The notes beneath the pieces are model-generated. The model was not told the origin of the DNA. It did not search any database and saw only the letters and a program-made list of their open reading frames with translations. Made by a program: the position numbers and the translations under genes. From Rotaria sordida (lineage: Eukaryota > Rotifera > Eurotatoria > Philodinida > Philodinidae): 64,000 bases of DNA. Within the stretch, counting starts at the first letter, position 1. Each line of letters starts with the position of its first letter. The stretch lies in NCBI GenBank assembly GCA_905250125.1, contig CAJNOL010000090.1, positions 186,001-250,000 of the forward strand, in the 5' to 3' direction. Shown here in pieces: positions 1-14,186 of the stretch.

Positions 1-905
1 CTAAAAGGAGTATTGAAGTGTTGGGGTAAAAATTTGGACCTCTCCTGACAGACATAACTATGGGAACGTCACAGACCATATATTAATTATCTTTCATTAT
101 AATACACGGTGTTCCAAGGTCTGAACGAAAAAAAAACAGTGAATAACTCCTGAGCAATTCAAAGCATTTAAATATTCTTTTTACAGTTGGATCACATATT
201 CATTAAATTCTTCAGATCAAATGTCTGTGTCTACAGAAGTTAATGATACTTACAAAAAAAAAAATGAGTCAGAATCAAGTATTCAATCTATTGCACGAGC
301 TTGCTCATTACTACAAACAACAACACTACTGAATTATGACGAAACATCTCTTATCAAAGTAACACAAGATACAATTTTTTCAACAGTTCTACGAAGAAGA
401 GTTACATAGGCCGAACACTTTATCCTGGCTAGAGTCCGTTGGGTCCAAAGTTTTCGAATTCGGATCCAGTCTGGGATCAATTAGATGGACTCTGATCCTG
501 GCTCATTTTTACAAGCATTATTAACTTGATCGACTTTTTCGTCAGTAATTATTTTACGATCTTCCAGAATGTCATCGATCTTCGACAGTACTAGTTGCAC
601 AAAATCACTGAAATATGTTGCTAATGCAATGTTTAGTTAGCATGTTTCTTTCAAATTCAATTTGTAGTTCCCGTTTTACAATGTTGGCTTCGTCGAATTT
701 GATCATTAGTAAAACTATTCTAATTCTGACTTCTAAGGAGTTATTCACGGTTTTTTGTTTTTCGTTTAGACTTTTGGAACAATCTGTATATGATCTACTT
801 CCTTTTTGCATTTCTGTAGGATTAAGTAAAAAGATAGTGAAGGAATGTGTCCCAAAATAGATAGAAAAAAAAACCGATCTCCCTGTGATCAATAACAACA
901 GCTAT
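1..905. repeat. Decayed dispersed repeat, long copy of a MITE-like family
   Basis: The first ~120 bases and the last ~95 bases match the two halves of a much shorter element at 52188-52425. Shared pieces include GGGTAAAAATTTGGA near the left end and GGATTAAGTAA near the right end. This copy carries about 600 extra bases in the middle. Parts of the two flanks are also inverted copies of each other: the segment near 110-165 (GTTCCAAGGTCTGAACG) recurs in reverse near 720-785. The 52 kb copy therefore looks like an internally deleted derivative. The left end may be cut by the window edge. No superfamily is assigned. Confidence 0.5.
470..800 (-). pseudogene. Coding-looking fragment of unknown origin inside the repeat
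   Basis: Read on the minus strand, this stretch gives protein-like text in two frames, for example VRIRIVLLMIKFDEANIVKR and FVQLVLSKIDDILEDRK. It does not form one continuous reading frame. I do not recognise the family. It may be the decayed internal gene of the surrounding repeat or a captured host exon. It is too short and degraded to assign a function. Confidence 0.25.
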
Positions 906-1007
906 ATCATGTTTCATATTTTAATCTAACAAAGATTACACTAAAAGTTTTACGCAGTTTATTTTTTTAATAGCCTTTGATATATCTATTAGATCTTATT
1001 TCAAATT

Positions 1008-4000
1008 TCATAAATTCATACCGATAAAATTATCTGTTGTACATGAATAAATTGAACCCCGATTAAGTATATTTAATATTTTTGTTATAAATGTTTCTGG
1101 AAGTACATTAGCATATGGTAAAATATCATCTCGAATTAGTTCAATTGCCTTTTAAAATAATAAGACAAAAAAAAGAAATATATATATCTATAACAATATT
1201 ATTATTTAAGATAAGACATACTTGACAATCAATTGCTTCATCTCGTTGAAGTTCTTCAATTGGTATATCCGTTGGTGGCACACTAAAATCTCGTAAATGA
1301 GAATTTTTTTCGATAGAAAAAAAATCAATAAAATACCTTTTTGAAAAAAGAAAATCATCGAATGTTTTAGCTAATTCTGTCCACATACTTTCAAATGCAT
1401 TTCCTAAAAATTAATAATTAATGAACAAGAAAAATTTCGACAACAACAAAATTTTTACGATGTTTTCTTGCTACAACAAGTCCAACTTTAAGTACACGAA
1501 AAAAACATTCAATTGCTAATTTCCAAGTTGTTGAACTCGGACAATTATATTTCATTGATAATGGAACTTGTAATGTCTATCAAAAAGAACAAGAAAGAAA
1601 AAATCTAAATTGAATGAAAATTTAAATAAAAATTTGTTACTTGAATAATTGTTTGTAATGTTCCATTTTCAATTACTGCTGGATTATCAGCAACATCTTC
1701 ATAAAAACTAATAGTCATTCGAAGAATTTTTTCACTAAATGGTACAAAATTAACATTTGAATCATTTTTTCCATTTGATTGTTGTTTATTTATTGGAATT
1801 TTTTTAATTTGTTCTGTACAATCAAATACAGGTGGATTTATAGCAAAAAGAACAAGAATAAGTAAACGTTTAAAACAAATAGGTAAAAGTGCTGATGCAT
1901 TTGATGATTTAGTTAATTCTAATTTTAAATTTTTACAAACAAATTCCATTGCTTTATATGCTGATTCTTGTAATAATGTTAAATTAACATCAGTTGGAAT
2001 TAAAAATAAAGCCATATCGGAATGTATTGGTACAGCAAGAACACGTTCAATTATTGTTGAAAATTGTTCAAAATGTTTTGCATTATGAATAAAATCACTT
2101 GACCATATATGATTTATTAAATTTGGAAATATATCAATAAAAAATGTAAGAAAATTTTGTGATGGTATATTTGAATCATAACGATCAATTATTATTATAC
2201 GTTCAGGTGGACAACGACTACAACCATTACCTATATTTAACCAAACTTGCCAAGCTTGTTGCCATAATTGTTGATCACGAGGTGTTGAAGATTTTTTTGA
2301 TGATGGAGATAATGAAGGACTTAATGGTACATTAACAAGATCATTGAAACTTTTTAATGCAGCAAGAGCAATTTCAGGATTTTTTGCTAAGGCAGATTTT
2401 TCAATATTTGTTAAGAGAACACTCCAAACTTTAGGAAAATCGTCTAAAACGAAAAAATATTCAATAGACTGTTTGCATATTTTGTTTTATCAATAGTTCA
2501 ATTATGACGAAAGATTAGCCTCATATTACAACTGTAAAATATATTATTTATGAAAAAGAAAAAGTCTTATATGTGATGGAACTGATTTTGTCTATTGTCA
2601 CATTTACGTTCTTGCCTAGAACTCATTGGGTTGATCCGGGATTCGTATAGAATCTGGTCAGGTATAGACTGGGTTCGAATCTGAAATTTTTCTGTTAATC
2701 GGGTCCAGATTCGAATTATTCATTATATGAAATTTGAAATCAGAGAGTAATGTATTTCTTAAAAATATGGAATAAACAAAGTTAAATAGTAAATCTTCAG
2801 TCATCCTTGTATCAATTAGTAAAAGATTGCAAATATAAACAAAACTGTTTAAATAAGAGATATTGAATTACAATAGTGAAAGAATAATTGAGATTTTATT
2901 ATTAAAAAGTTTATATCAATTCCTATGTTGATTAGAAGTTAGTCATTTCGATTAGAAGCTCAATAATTTTCCTACGAGTTCTAAGTTTCGAGTATAGTTA
3001 TTAATTATAAAACATACATATATAATTCTGAACAAAAATAATGATTGAACACAAATTTCTTTTCTTTTTAATTAATATCCAGAAAACATTACTAAGATAG
3101 ACTGGTATACTATCGGACAAATGATTTAAATTAGTTTTTAGTTTAATTACATGAAAGTTGATTAAGTTTCAAATATTTTGTCTTCTAACTAATCATATAA
3201 AAATATTGACTTATCACATTTATGTTCAATAAACAATATTTACCTAATTTAGCTAGAAAATCTTTTTTCACTTGAACTGTTCTTGTAACACCTGCTAATA
3301 TCATAACATATGTTTCAGCCCATTGTTTTTCTGGTGTATCTCTCGAATGATGCATTAATATATCTTGTCCACCCGATGATTTTGATAATTGTTGTTGTTG
3401 TAATTGTTCTCGTTCTTTTGATGCCGTATAAAAAAATTGTTCAACTTGTTCAAATAATGGAAATAAAACTTGCCAAATTAAAATACTCCATGCACCTGTA
3501 CTTAATAATTGTCCATGTGATGTTATCATTGTAAATAATGTTGATGATGCTGATTTTCTTATAGCTGGACGTTGATCCATAGTTAATTCACTTAATTTTC
3601 TATATAAAATCATCCATAATTCTTCAATTGATGTTAATGTATCATATATTTCATTTGGATCTAAATAATCATTAACATTTTTTAATTGATGTTCTTGTTC
3701 TTTCATACGAAATAAATAATCAGTCATATTCCATAAAAGACCAATAGCTGATAAAGCTATATTTAAATCTTGTTCTTGAAAACCAAATTTTGCTACTACT
3801 TTTATTAATATACCTAAATAACATATTGGTATTGTTGATAAAAAATCTGTTACAACTAATTGTAAACATTGTTGAGCTTGTCGTATTAAAGAATCATTAT
3901 GTTCACGTGTTATTGAACCAATTATATTCAATCTTAAATAAATAAATAAAACAGAAAAAAGTTGTTCTTTTTTTTGTTTTTAATTTTATTTTTAATCAAC

Positions 4001-7000
4001 TTACATAATTGGCCATCCTGTTTGTAATGTAGGTCCATTATTAGTTAATATTGATAAGGTAGCTTCAAGTTGTTTTTGACGTACATCAAAATATTGAATT
4101 AATGATAATTCATGTAAGGATAAAATAATCATATGTAATAAACGTTCATTATCAAATAAATTTTGTTCATATTTAAATTCAAGTGCATTACGTACAAGTA
4201 ATGTTAATGCTTCTGTACCCCATTCACGCATACGTGGATTTGTATGTTGACAAACCTTTAATAAAAAAAAAGAAAAAGAAATTGAACAATATAAACGAAC
4301 AAGAATTATTTATTATTTTTTTTTTCCTTTTTTCATACATCAAGTAAATGTGATGAAATAGGTTTCCACCAAACATCAATACGATTTAAATTTGCTCTAC
4401 CAGTTTCAAGTATTTTTGCAATAGCAAATAATGATGGTTCACGAACAGATAAAGCAACTTCCATTGATTCAATACTTAAACGTATAAGTGCATCTATTAA
4501 ATGATGTAATGCAACATCATCTAAATAAACACTTGATTCAAATAAACGTGAAAGCATTGATGATAATATTGGTAAATCAGCCATAGCTGCTGTTGTTACA
4601 ACAGCTGATGAATTTGCCATTGGTGCTGCATCTGTATTAGATATTGTTCCAACATGTTTAAGTGTACCACCAGTTGATGGTTTAAATCCAATTATCCAAA
4701 CAAGATGTTGAAGAGTTGTTAAAATTAAATGCCAAGATGTACCAAGTATACTTCCATAACAATGAGCAACTGATAGAAGTGTTCGCATACAATGAATATT
4801 TTTTGATGTTAACTAAAATTAATTTTATTAATATCAAATATAATGAATGTGAAAGTTATTGTAGGCAAAGTTTATTCTCGACTTGAAGCAAGAAGAAACA
4901 AACTGATCTATTTGATTCCTGTGATTTCTATTATTGGAAAAATAGTTTTCGTCTATTAATTACGAATCAAATAGAAATCATCGGAAATGCTTAGAAGTGA
5001 AAGAAATTCAGCAAAACTAATTACAAATCAAGTGCAATCACTAGAAATATTGAAAGTTATGGAAAACCAAAAATATCTCCAAAATCTGATTTGAGATGTC
5101 GGAAGTTTTCAAAAATTAGATATCGTTTTTTGTGTCGCAGTGGTGACTGGCATCTTCAGCAACTATTTTGGGCAACAGCGGCTCAATAGATCAACTTACA
5201 CCTCTACTCTCGAGATTTTTTTTTAAACAAGAAAAACTTTATATCGATTTGATATTAATCAAAAACTATTTCTCTATGCATACCATAACAGCCGTTTGAT
5301 TTGTTGCTGGTGATGAATTCAATAATGGTAAAGGTGTTCCAACAATTACAACTTGTTGTCTTTCAAAATCACTTCCTGATGTTGCATCTGCATTTGATCT
5401 ACCTGTTAATTTCTGTAATAAACTTTGTTGTTGCTGTTGTTGTTCACTATTTTGTTGTTTACTTAATAGATGAATATTATATTGTGGTGGTAATGCCATT
5501 TTACATAAACATGTAACAAATGCATCACGTTGAACATTCATTCCAAGTAATCCACATAATGATATATATGTTTGAAATCCTCGTAATAGTAATTCACATG
5601 TTGTATCATCATAACAAACATCATATAATAATGTATATGTAACAAGTACACTTGACCATGTACAATTAACAACTTCAATACATTCATGTCGTTCAGTTTC
5701 TGTTAAAGATTCTAATGGTCGAATTTGTATTGGGGTACGTAATTGTGTGCCAGCTATTGTATCACCACGCATACCTGTACCTTCAATAATTAACTGAACA
5801 GCTCGAACAAGTTCAAGCATACATGCATAAGCAACAACTATTCCATATGAATCCGGAATAAGTGGACAATCAAATTTTTCCCAATTTTCAACATAAACAG
5901 CTTTTGCTTGACCTTGAGTATATGTTACATATTGTGGAACAACTAAATTTCGATATGCAAAAAGAATTGTATGCGATGTACCACCAGCACCATTGGAAAT
6001 ATTTGATGAATGAGGATTAAAATTATCTAACTTTGAAGTTGTACTAGCTCCAGAAGCTAAAAAAGAAATAGACGAATTGAATCTTAAATGAATTTTATTT
6101 ATTTTTTTTTATTAAATAGAATATTACATTTTTTATCTGAAATAACTGAAGTAGTTGTATTTGTTTGTCCACTACTAGTTGATGAATTTGATGAAACAGT
6201 TGCACTATTAAAAAATGATTGAACATATGAACTAAAAAAGATGCAACAAAAGAAAAACATCATTTGAATTTTTTCTTTTAATGAATTAATCAAACCTAAT
6301 TGCATTTGTTAAATCTCTTAAAATTTTACTTGAATGCGGTTGCATATCATAAGATAAGCAAAATAATTTTATTAAATTTTGATGTATTATTATTTTATGT
6401 ATACATTCAATAGCTAATGATCTTTGCCATATAGGTTTATCGGGTTCAAGTAATTTAATTAATAATGATAAAAATATTTCACATTCCGTTATTAATAATG
6501 TAAAATAAAATCGTATTAATATACAAACAACACGTAAAAGACGAGCTATTAGTGGAAAATATGCACTATCATATGTTGTATTAGAATTAGTTCCACTTGA
6601 TGAATTCGGATTAGAATTTGAGAATTTTGTACCTGGTGAAAATAATTTAATGACAAGTGGAGAAACTCTTTCTTTTAATAAATAACGAAATTCACTATGA
6701 GAATGAAATATAGGTGCATAATGTGTTAAAATTGTTTCAAGTAATTCAAGAATTAATGTTCGAGTTATTTCTGTTAAACCAATTAACCATATTGGTTGAT
6801 CACCATTTATTAAATAACAAAGGTCTTGAAATAATAGATAGGCATCACGAGCATAAGGACGTAATGTATCAACACTATTTGATGATGAATGTTGTTGTTT
6901 TGAAGGATCAGAATCTTGATTAGACTGATCTAAATAAATGAAGTAAAATTATATTAGTTAGCTTTTGATTGTATACGTGACTCAGTGTTCGAATAGATCG

Positions 7001-9458
7001 ATTTCAAGAGACCTTCTGCCTCGTTTCTGAAGAACAACTTATCAGAAATATTTGAAAATTTCAGAGTAGATAGATCTCGATGAGTAAAATAAAAGTTATC
7101 GTATACTCCAAATACTGCCTTCTAGAAAATATTTAGCTTTCAAAGGCTAGAAAATCGTCCCACTTTCTCAGCCGCAATTTTTTCACAGATACTAGACAAT
7201 ATCTGGGATGTCTACTTTTTTTTTGGTTTCTTTTTATTTCCTTTCATTCGACAAAAAATATCAAAATATTGAGCGTACCTCGAAAACTATATGTCTTTTT
7301 TTTACTAGAGCATTTTTGTAAAATCTGCCAAAAATCATCGACGCAATACTTTTCGGCACAAAAGAAAGTGTCAACTCGATCGAGTGTACTATGCCAAATG
7401 AACGAGGATGATTTTGCACTTTTTTCTTCAAATACAGTGGTCAAAAATTGGCCGTGTTCAGTGGTGTTAGAGGTCCGTGACCCGTACTCTCAGCACCTTT
7501 GGAATGAGAAATAACCATTGTCATTAGGAAAATTTTGCATACAAAGAATAATCGCAGCGTGAGTTTTTTTTTGTTAGGAATTTCGAGAGTTAGGTTTAAT
7601 AGAAGTGCTATCTAATAACGAAGAGTCCTAATTTATATGACACATGAAAGAAGATATTTCGAATCTATCTACCAACGACAAAACGACTGCGAATCGCATT
7701 TTTCATGTAACTTTTGACAGAAACAAGATAGAGAGCTGCGGTTTTCACTATTGGAAAGAGGAAATTAAGACGCATTGAATCATATGTTATAGACTTTTTG
7801 ACTTGGTTTTTTTAAAGTTTTCAATTGAGCTTTTTGTGAAACAACGTTTTTGATAGATGACTACATGGAATTTTCAACTATCTGATATATATTGAAAGCG
7901 ACAATTGAAGATCTATAAAACTGTGCACCGCTCAGATTCTGAGCTTCAATCGTTCAGGAGTTATAAGTATTCTACTCGGAACTAGAAGCCGATTTTTCTA
8001 ACAGTTTCTGTGAAAAATAAAACTTTTTTTCTTTTTTTCTGTTTGATAAAAATTGTTTTTTCCCTACCCATTTTTGGAAAATGGACTTTAAAAGACTCAA
8101 AAAGCATATTTAGAAAAGTTTGTAAAATACGTTTCCATGCTTCTTTATCTCCGCTTTCCAACGGCGGAAACTGCAACTTCCTATCTTGTTTCTATCAAAA
8201 GTTACATAAAAAAATGTGATTCGCAGTCATTTTGTCGTTGGTAGTATATTTCCGATGAAAAACAAAAAAATCGAAAAAACTCTGATTTTAACATCGGGAA
8301 AGGGGAGCTTTAATCTCAACTGTTAAATAATTGAGTTTCAAAAAAAACAACGGAATAGAAACTTTAAATAACGAAATATTTTGAACACAAATGAGCTGTT
8401 GTATAATCTATAGGAAAGCATATATTAGTGAATACGAATTTTCATCATAAAAAAATACAATGGATAAATTTAGACGAGTATTAATATTGTTCATAAGTAC
8501 AAGGGTTACTAAAAAATAAAAACAGTTCTAATAATGTTGAAAATATAAGTAATTTTTCGTTTTTTTTTCAACTAGAATGATTTTATTACTTCAAAAAACA
8601 GACATTTTTTTTCTATGAATCAACTAGATTATCTTATTAGTAAATATTTCTTACCACCGGATGTTGTATTTTGAGCATCTTCTTCAATAACACGATCATA
8701 AACAGCTGTAACAAGTTGTCGAACAGCAGCTATAGAAGTATTTACAATTGTTGGATCTTTACTGAAGCATAATCGAAAAGTAATAACGAATAACTATTTA
8801 AATGAATGAATTCAAATAAATACTAATTCATATTCATTTATTTTATTTTACCGTAGCAAGTGTACTATGAACAACTACAGACGTTGTATTAACGAGTAAT
8901 AAAACAGTTTGTAAAATTTTCAATTCTTCAGTTTGTAATTCACATAAAGTACTTAAAACATTAACAATCGTCGCTGCAGATGCCTAAATCAACAATCAAT
9001 AAAATAAATTGAAAAAAACTTTTTTTTTTTATTCGAACTTGATTAACAATATGATGTTGAAGTAGTTTTTGTATTGATGTTAAACATAATTGAACAATTT
9101 TAACTTGTTTAGTATCACATCCTAAGATAAATGGTTGAAGTAAATCGACACTTGCATCACGCATTACTATAATATATATATATGTGTATTTCTAAATTTT
9201 ATATTATTCTTAACATTTAAATAATACCTGTACTCAAATTATCTTTCATAGTACTATATTCTCGTAATTTCATATTACATGCTTCCGCTGCCTAAAATAT
9301 ATATTATTATTAATTAAAATAAATAATAAGAATACTCATACTTCTTTAATTGGTGGATATTTTTTTTTCGTTTCATTTGATAATTGTCGAAGATCGCTAG
9401 ACAAGTTATTAATCAATTTTTGAAGAATACTATGGCTATCACTTGATGTGCTAGCCAT
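1008..9458 (-). CDS. MON2: MON2 homologue, Arf-GEF-like Golgi/endosome trafficking scaffold
   Basis: MON2 is a large peripheral membrane protein of the trans-Golgi/endosome system. It is related to the BIG/GBF Arf exchange factors but lacks the Sec7 catalytic domain, and it works with DOPEY and phospholipid flippases in retrograde sorting. The start at 9458 gives [20 protein letters not shown], which aligns with the N-terminus of animal MON2, followed by a [14 protein letters not shown] segment (DCB-like region). A diagnostic middle block, [16 protein letters not shown], lies near 3290-3370. The C-terminal exon reads [13 protein letters not shown] and stops at 1008. Exons are read at about 9458-9342, 9292-9227, 9166-9040, 8983-8862, 8765-8655, 6931-6303, 6230-6130, 6058-5280, 4788-4345, 4254-4003, 3930-3245 and 2442-1577, then several short ones. 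Most introns are short; one of about 1.7 kb (6933-8654) is filled by a repeat. Length fits the family (about 1,700 residues in human). I saw no disabling change, but the exact splicing of the 3' exons is not proven. Confidence 0.93.
7200..8260 (-). repeat. Dispersed repeat family, copy 1, in a MON2 intron
   Basis: Reverse-complemented, 7200-7640 aligns along its length with 25380-25700. Both carry TATTAAACC, then CACGCT, then an AACACC-CTGAACACGG block. The part near 7270-7330 also resembles 32340-32430 (GGCAG...TAGTAAAAAAAA). This copy has no piggyBac MITE: near 7600-7625 it preserves the uninterrupted sequence that is split at 24790-25377 in another copy. The repeat accounts for most of the largest MON2 intron. 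Confidence 0.65.
7650..8260. repeat. Fold-back (long inverted repeat) within the MON2 intron repeat
   Basis: The arm starting CCAACGACAAAACGACTGCG at about 7672 is repeated in reverse at about 8170-8250, including GTAACTTTTGA and AAACAAGATAG. The arms can be followed inward with growing divergence to a centre near 7950. Each arm is therefore roughly 250 bases. Arm divergence indicates an old insertion. No coding capacity is seen. Confidence 0.75.
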
Positions 9459-12400
9459 GATTAACACTCTAGAATTGATGACAAATAAATATTAAAGTTT
9501 CATGCGTAGCTGGAGACAAGTTTAAAGAATTTTCTTAGTTAAAAGTCATTATCCATGTTTTACACTCTGGGCCACATCACTCGTTCCATCATCTAAAGTG
9601 ATTCAATTGAATAAGGATTGGATGGTATATATCTGTCGGCTGTCAGCAGATGGAGAGAGTTACCAATGAGACTTTAATATATTATGGTTACAAAGTCGCC
9701 TGATTTCTTTGAGTGAAAGTTAAATTTTTTTTTCTCTAATTAAATATCTTTCTAGTTCACCGCTGATTTAGTGAATCGTCTCAAATTAATGATAAAAATT
9801 TGTTTTTTGCGTATTATTCTTCTATCTATTATTTCTGTAGCAGCTAGCAATTTTTAAATAACAGTAAAAATATGAATGGAAAGAACATCCTTTAAAACTA
9901 TAACGTAATGTTATGAGCATCTTTCCATTGGAGTATATTGCTTGACTAGTTTTCACTCAATTGTTTACTGCTCATAATTCTTTATACTTTAATTAACGAT
10001 GAATCTTGACTTTTATTCTAAACTACAATCAGAAAGAAACGATGAAAATATTATACGATAGAAATCAAATTATTTATTGATTAATATAAAACATTCAATA
10101 TTTGAAATTACAGTCGAACAATGCAATTATGTAAACAATAGAAGATGTTCAACTCGTTTCGTATCTCTGGCAGATTGTGGTTACAAATGACGCTATATAA
10201 ACCATTTGAACAGTGGATTTGGAAAAGGTATCATTGTATGATAATTTTTAAGATTGATTATCTAGAAATTCTGTGAATATTTATTATTATTTTACACATA
10301 TTTTAGTCTTTCTTGATTCAATGTCAATCACAACAAAGAATGTTTTATAAGAATATATTTTTCTTAGAAGAAATGATTTATTATTTGTGACCGTTTCTAC
10401 ATTTTTTGAAAACTCCAATACGGACTATACTTAAATGACAGAGCGATGATGTATTAATCTGATTTGGCTCATAGAACTTTTTCATACTCAACCTAGCATA
10501 ATCATAAAAAGGATGAAAAGGTTTTAATTGGCGGCTATGTTAATGTCATAGCTGAAGTAATTACATTTTAGAAATGCCTCGCACATGAATTAATCCTCAG
10601 AAGTATACCAAATTAGCTCTTGAGATTAATGATACATACATACATGTGACACAACACTCTTCTGCAGATTAGTGTGAAGCAAGTGGAACCTACTTCCAAA
10701 TGCAATCGATGGTCTAGATTTTGTCCTAGACTATCATTGGAGAGTTAACTGCTCAATGTATTATTTTGAAGAACTTCAGAATTTCGAATGGTTGTATTAG
10801 GATTCTATAGTGATGATATTATAGCCATTCAGTTCAATTTTCTATATGTCAATTGAAGGGAGTTAATTTTTATTATAGGTTACTGAATAGCTCTTTTGAC
10901 AGCCTACAAAATTTTATGGTTTTTAGAACAAATAAAACAAGACGGTTGACTCAAGAAGTGTAGGACCACACAGTAAAAATTGTGTCAATTTATATGTTAT
11001 ACAACGTGCTTAATTAGCCTTGTTTTTGGTAAGTCTGCTTCAGTTATAAGTCGTTAGGTAGTCCTTTCGATACGCCTATAAAATTCTATTATTCACATTA
11101 TCAAAAACATGGAATTATTATAATGAAATAGGCACGTATTGTTTTATAGATCATTGAGAAGAATGATAGCATTTTTTTGTTCTCATTTGTGGAATGCTTT
11201 GTGAAGATCGGATTGGTGAAGGTGCTGATGGATATGCAATCGTCGAGTCATCTCTATTGCGAATGTGTGTAGCGAATAAAAAGGACAGTCAAATGGAAAT
11301 AGACGATTGTTTCTCAAAACCTTGTCGTAAGAAGTACGATCCGTAGTGCCAGTTGATAATCGCTAATATCGATCAAATAGCTTAGTCATCAGACAACTAT
11401 CCGAATTGTCAAGACGATGAATTGGCAGTGAGAGTCTTTTATTAATTTATACAGATTTTCTGCTATCTTGACAGCAAATGAAAATGGATACTGCTATAAA
11501 TAAATCTAGTTATAGTCGAAGAGGAGAACGAATCAGAGGAAGAAGATAATAAAAATTAAATCAAGGTGGAAGTATCGATGTGGATCAGGAACGTGTCATT
11601 GTCACTCATGTCCACATCATCACATCGATGTGAAGCTACCATGAACACCAATAGAATTCAAGGTACATATATTAAATGAAAATTCGATCTACACTTTACC
11701 TCTAATAGTCAACTGTTTACTGTACAAGCATTGAAACATAGTGTCATCTATTGCGAAAACCACTTAAATGATGAATAGCTCTAGGGTGTGAGTGTGAAGT
11801 ATCGATGTTATTGTAGAGAAGGCCATATACCACATCCTGACTCTATGGTCTTTTTAATTTCAAACTGAATTTTGGAGAAAAAAATACGCTCACTTTCGTG
11901 AAACGCTGGAGGTCTAGGGGGACTAAAAAATCACGTCTGTATTGACGAAGCCTTAGCCAGGCTGATGTATTATACAAAGAATATACCACAAACATCCCAT
12001 CCATCCTAAGTTAACGATATGCTTATTTCTCTAAGAGCGTGCTTCGAATGACTCATTACTACACATGTATAAACACGCTTCGTACTTTCTGTTTTCTCGA
12101 TGGTGCACTCACTAGGTTATCAAAATTATTCATTCACTCACATATGTATATACCTCATCTTTTCTGGGAAGGTCAGACTAGGGGGCTTGGGAGACTTATG
12201 ACCTATTTACCACCATTTGAAGGGGGTATATACATACGCATATGTATATAGAGTTCATAAGTCCCCCTATTTCTGTATTTCTATATGAAATCAAGTGTCT
12301 TCTTTTTACTCTAAATTCAGATTGAAATCCAATAGACCATTGCAATGGACAAGAACGCTACAATACTGTAAGATCAACGACCACTATTAAACGCATTCTT

Positions 12401-14186
12401 ATGCGCTCTTACATTTCGCACGCGTTTACTTTGCGTGCATCTCAATCTGGGATGTTGTAAATAAAAGACCTAAACAATATAAACTAAATGCCAGTTGAAG
12501 ATGTTGTGTTGGTCACAATGAGTTCGATCGATTCTTCAGAAGCACTTGCAATGCAGAGAGATATCAGTCAAATGGAAGTTTAAATTGAAAACTTTATTTT
12601 TCTCCACTTCATATTGCTGGCAATGACCAATAAACTTACATAAAAATCAAAATAACTTAAAATATTGAAACAATAAAATTTTTTCTTTCAAAAACTCAGT
12701 AACCTACTCTACGTTGATCATTATTGCGAGCGCATTTAAGTAAAAAATAACAGTTAGTATCCATAGTACTTTGAAGAATAACATCGCAGATCACTTTGGC
12801 AATACGCATCACATTTAACTTATTTCTGATTTCCATATGTCAATTAGACTTGTAGTTATTTTTTCAACGTCAACTGTAGATTTCAATTTTGTTATTCATT
12901 TTAATCTCCGTTCAATCAAATAATTTGCATATGATTTATGATGATGGAACTACGACTAAATATCCTGCTGACATAGTTAGCAAAGTGGACTGTAGTTACA
13001 TTTAAGGTTTCTGCACAATTCAGAAACACTAAAACTAAAATGCAGTTAAAGCTAACAGATATTCTAAAACAATTAAGAAATTGACGATGAACCAAACAAA
13101 AATCGCAGAGATGTAGCACAAAATATATCGAGAACAAAATAAAAATCAGTAACATACATCTCAATTCGATAGAACACTTGAGTCAGTAATCAGCATTAAA
13201 GAAAAATAGACAGCCTATATATATTTATAACACATCTCATTCTTCGAAACTAATCAATGTTATGTTACAGCTACAATTACTTCTTAATAAAGTTATGTAT
13301 CACCAAATGTAGAGTTCAACAAAAAATAATTCAATTAAATAATAATTGTCCTTTTTTCTTTTCATATCGTTTCCCTGAAAAGTATAATAGATGTGAATGA
13401 TAGTGCATTTGATGTTGAATCGAATGACGTACTATACATACTCAGATAAACATATGCAGACATAAGAATACTGATGTAATGAGTACTATCGTGGTACTAA
13501 TATAAACAATAATGTTTTTAAAAAAAATTTCTTTCTTGAGAACTTCGGATGCGAAAAGTCAACTTGCGTAATCGATACCTTACTAGATTCTTGATCGACT
13601 AATGGTCATATAAAGTGGAAATAAACTGTTGAGGACAGACAAAAGATCGCCCACGTTACTATTTAATATTCAAAGGTTTGGATAAATCCTCTTCGATTTC
13701 ACCAGTTAGATTGTCTACTGATAGAGATTCATGTATTCAATAATATCTTAGACTACTTTGCATTGATTAATATCTTTAAAAATTATTTCTTGATGGAAAT
13801 GACACTTGTTCAATTGTTAGAATAAGAGCTTGCGTTAAATGAGCTCTCTACTGTCTTTTCTCAATCGGTTCCAACTACAACTAATAGAATGATTTCCAAG
13901 GTTGTAGCATTATGTCATGTTGTTGTAGTAGCTTCACATCGATTACTCTCACACCCACATCTACACTCATCTTCCTTTTGTTGCAATAATAATCTTCAAC
14001 AATATTAACAAAAATATAAATCGAAAACGATCAAGTGTAAGTCGTTTGTTTCATGTAATTCAAGATAAATTGTATCTTTTTCTGCTTGATTAATTCAAAA
14101 ACTTCTCCCTATAACGATCATACGCTCATATGATTATACTTAGTGCCTTCAAAAATTATAAAACAATCGCTTGTTCAAAATTAGTC
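9459..14186. other. Intergenic stretch without a supported gene
   Basis: This 4.7 kb stretch lies between the MON2 start and the 3' end of the next minus-strand gene. Open frames are short and lack recognisable protein text. Degraded GT-rich and CA-rich words with ATCGATG occur near 11560-11640, 11790 and 13930, in both orientations; they may be old repeat debris. A small inverted repeat with CATATGTATATA words lies near 12130-12260. The MON2 promoter should be near 9460-9700, but I see no distinct element there. Confidence 0.5.

Noticed and set aside
419-2720. Resemblance between 419-510 and 2610-2710 (words such as GGGTCCA and ATTCGAAT)
   Set aside because: Too weak and patchy to call a shared repeat by eye.
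11194-11346. 50-codon frame starting MLCEDRIGEGADGYAIVESS
   Set aside because: Protein-like at first sight but too short and isolated in degraded sequence; could be a relic but not a supportable gene.
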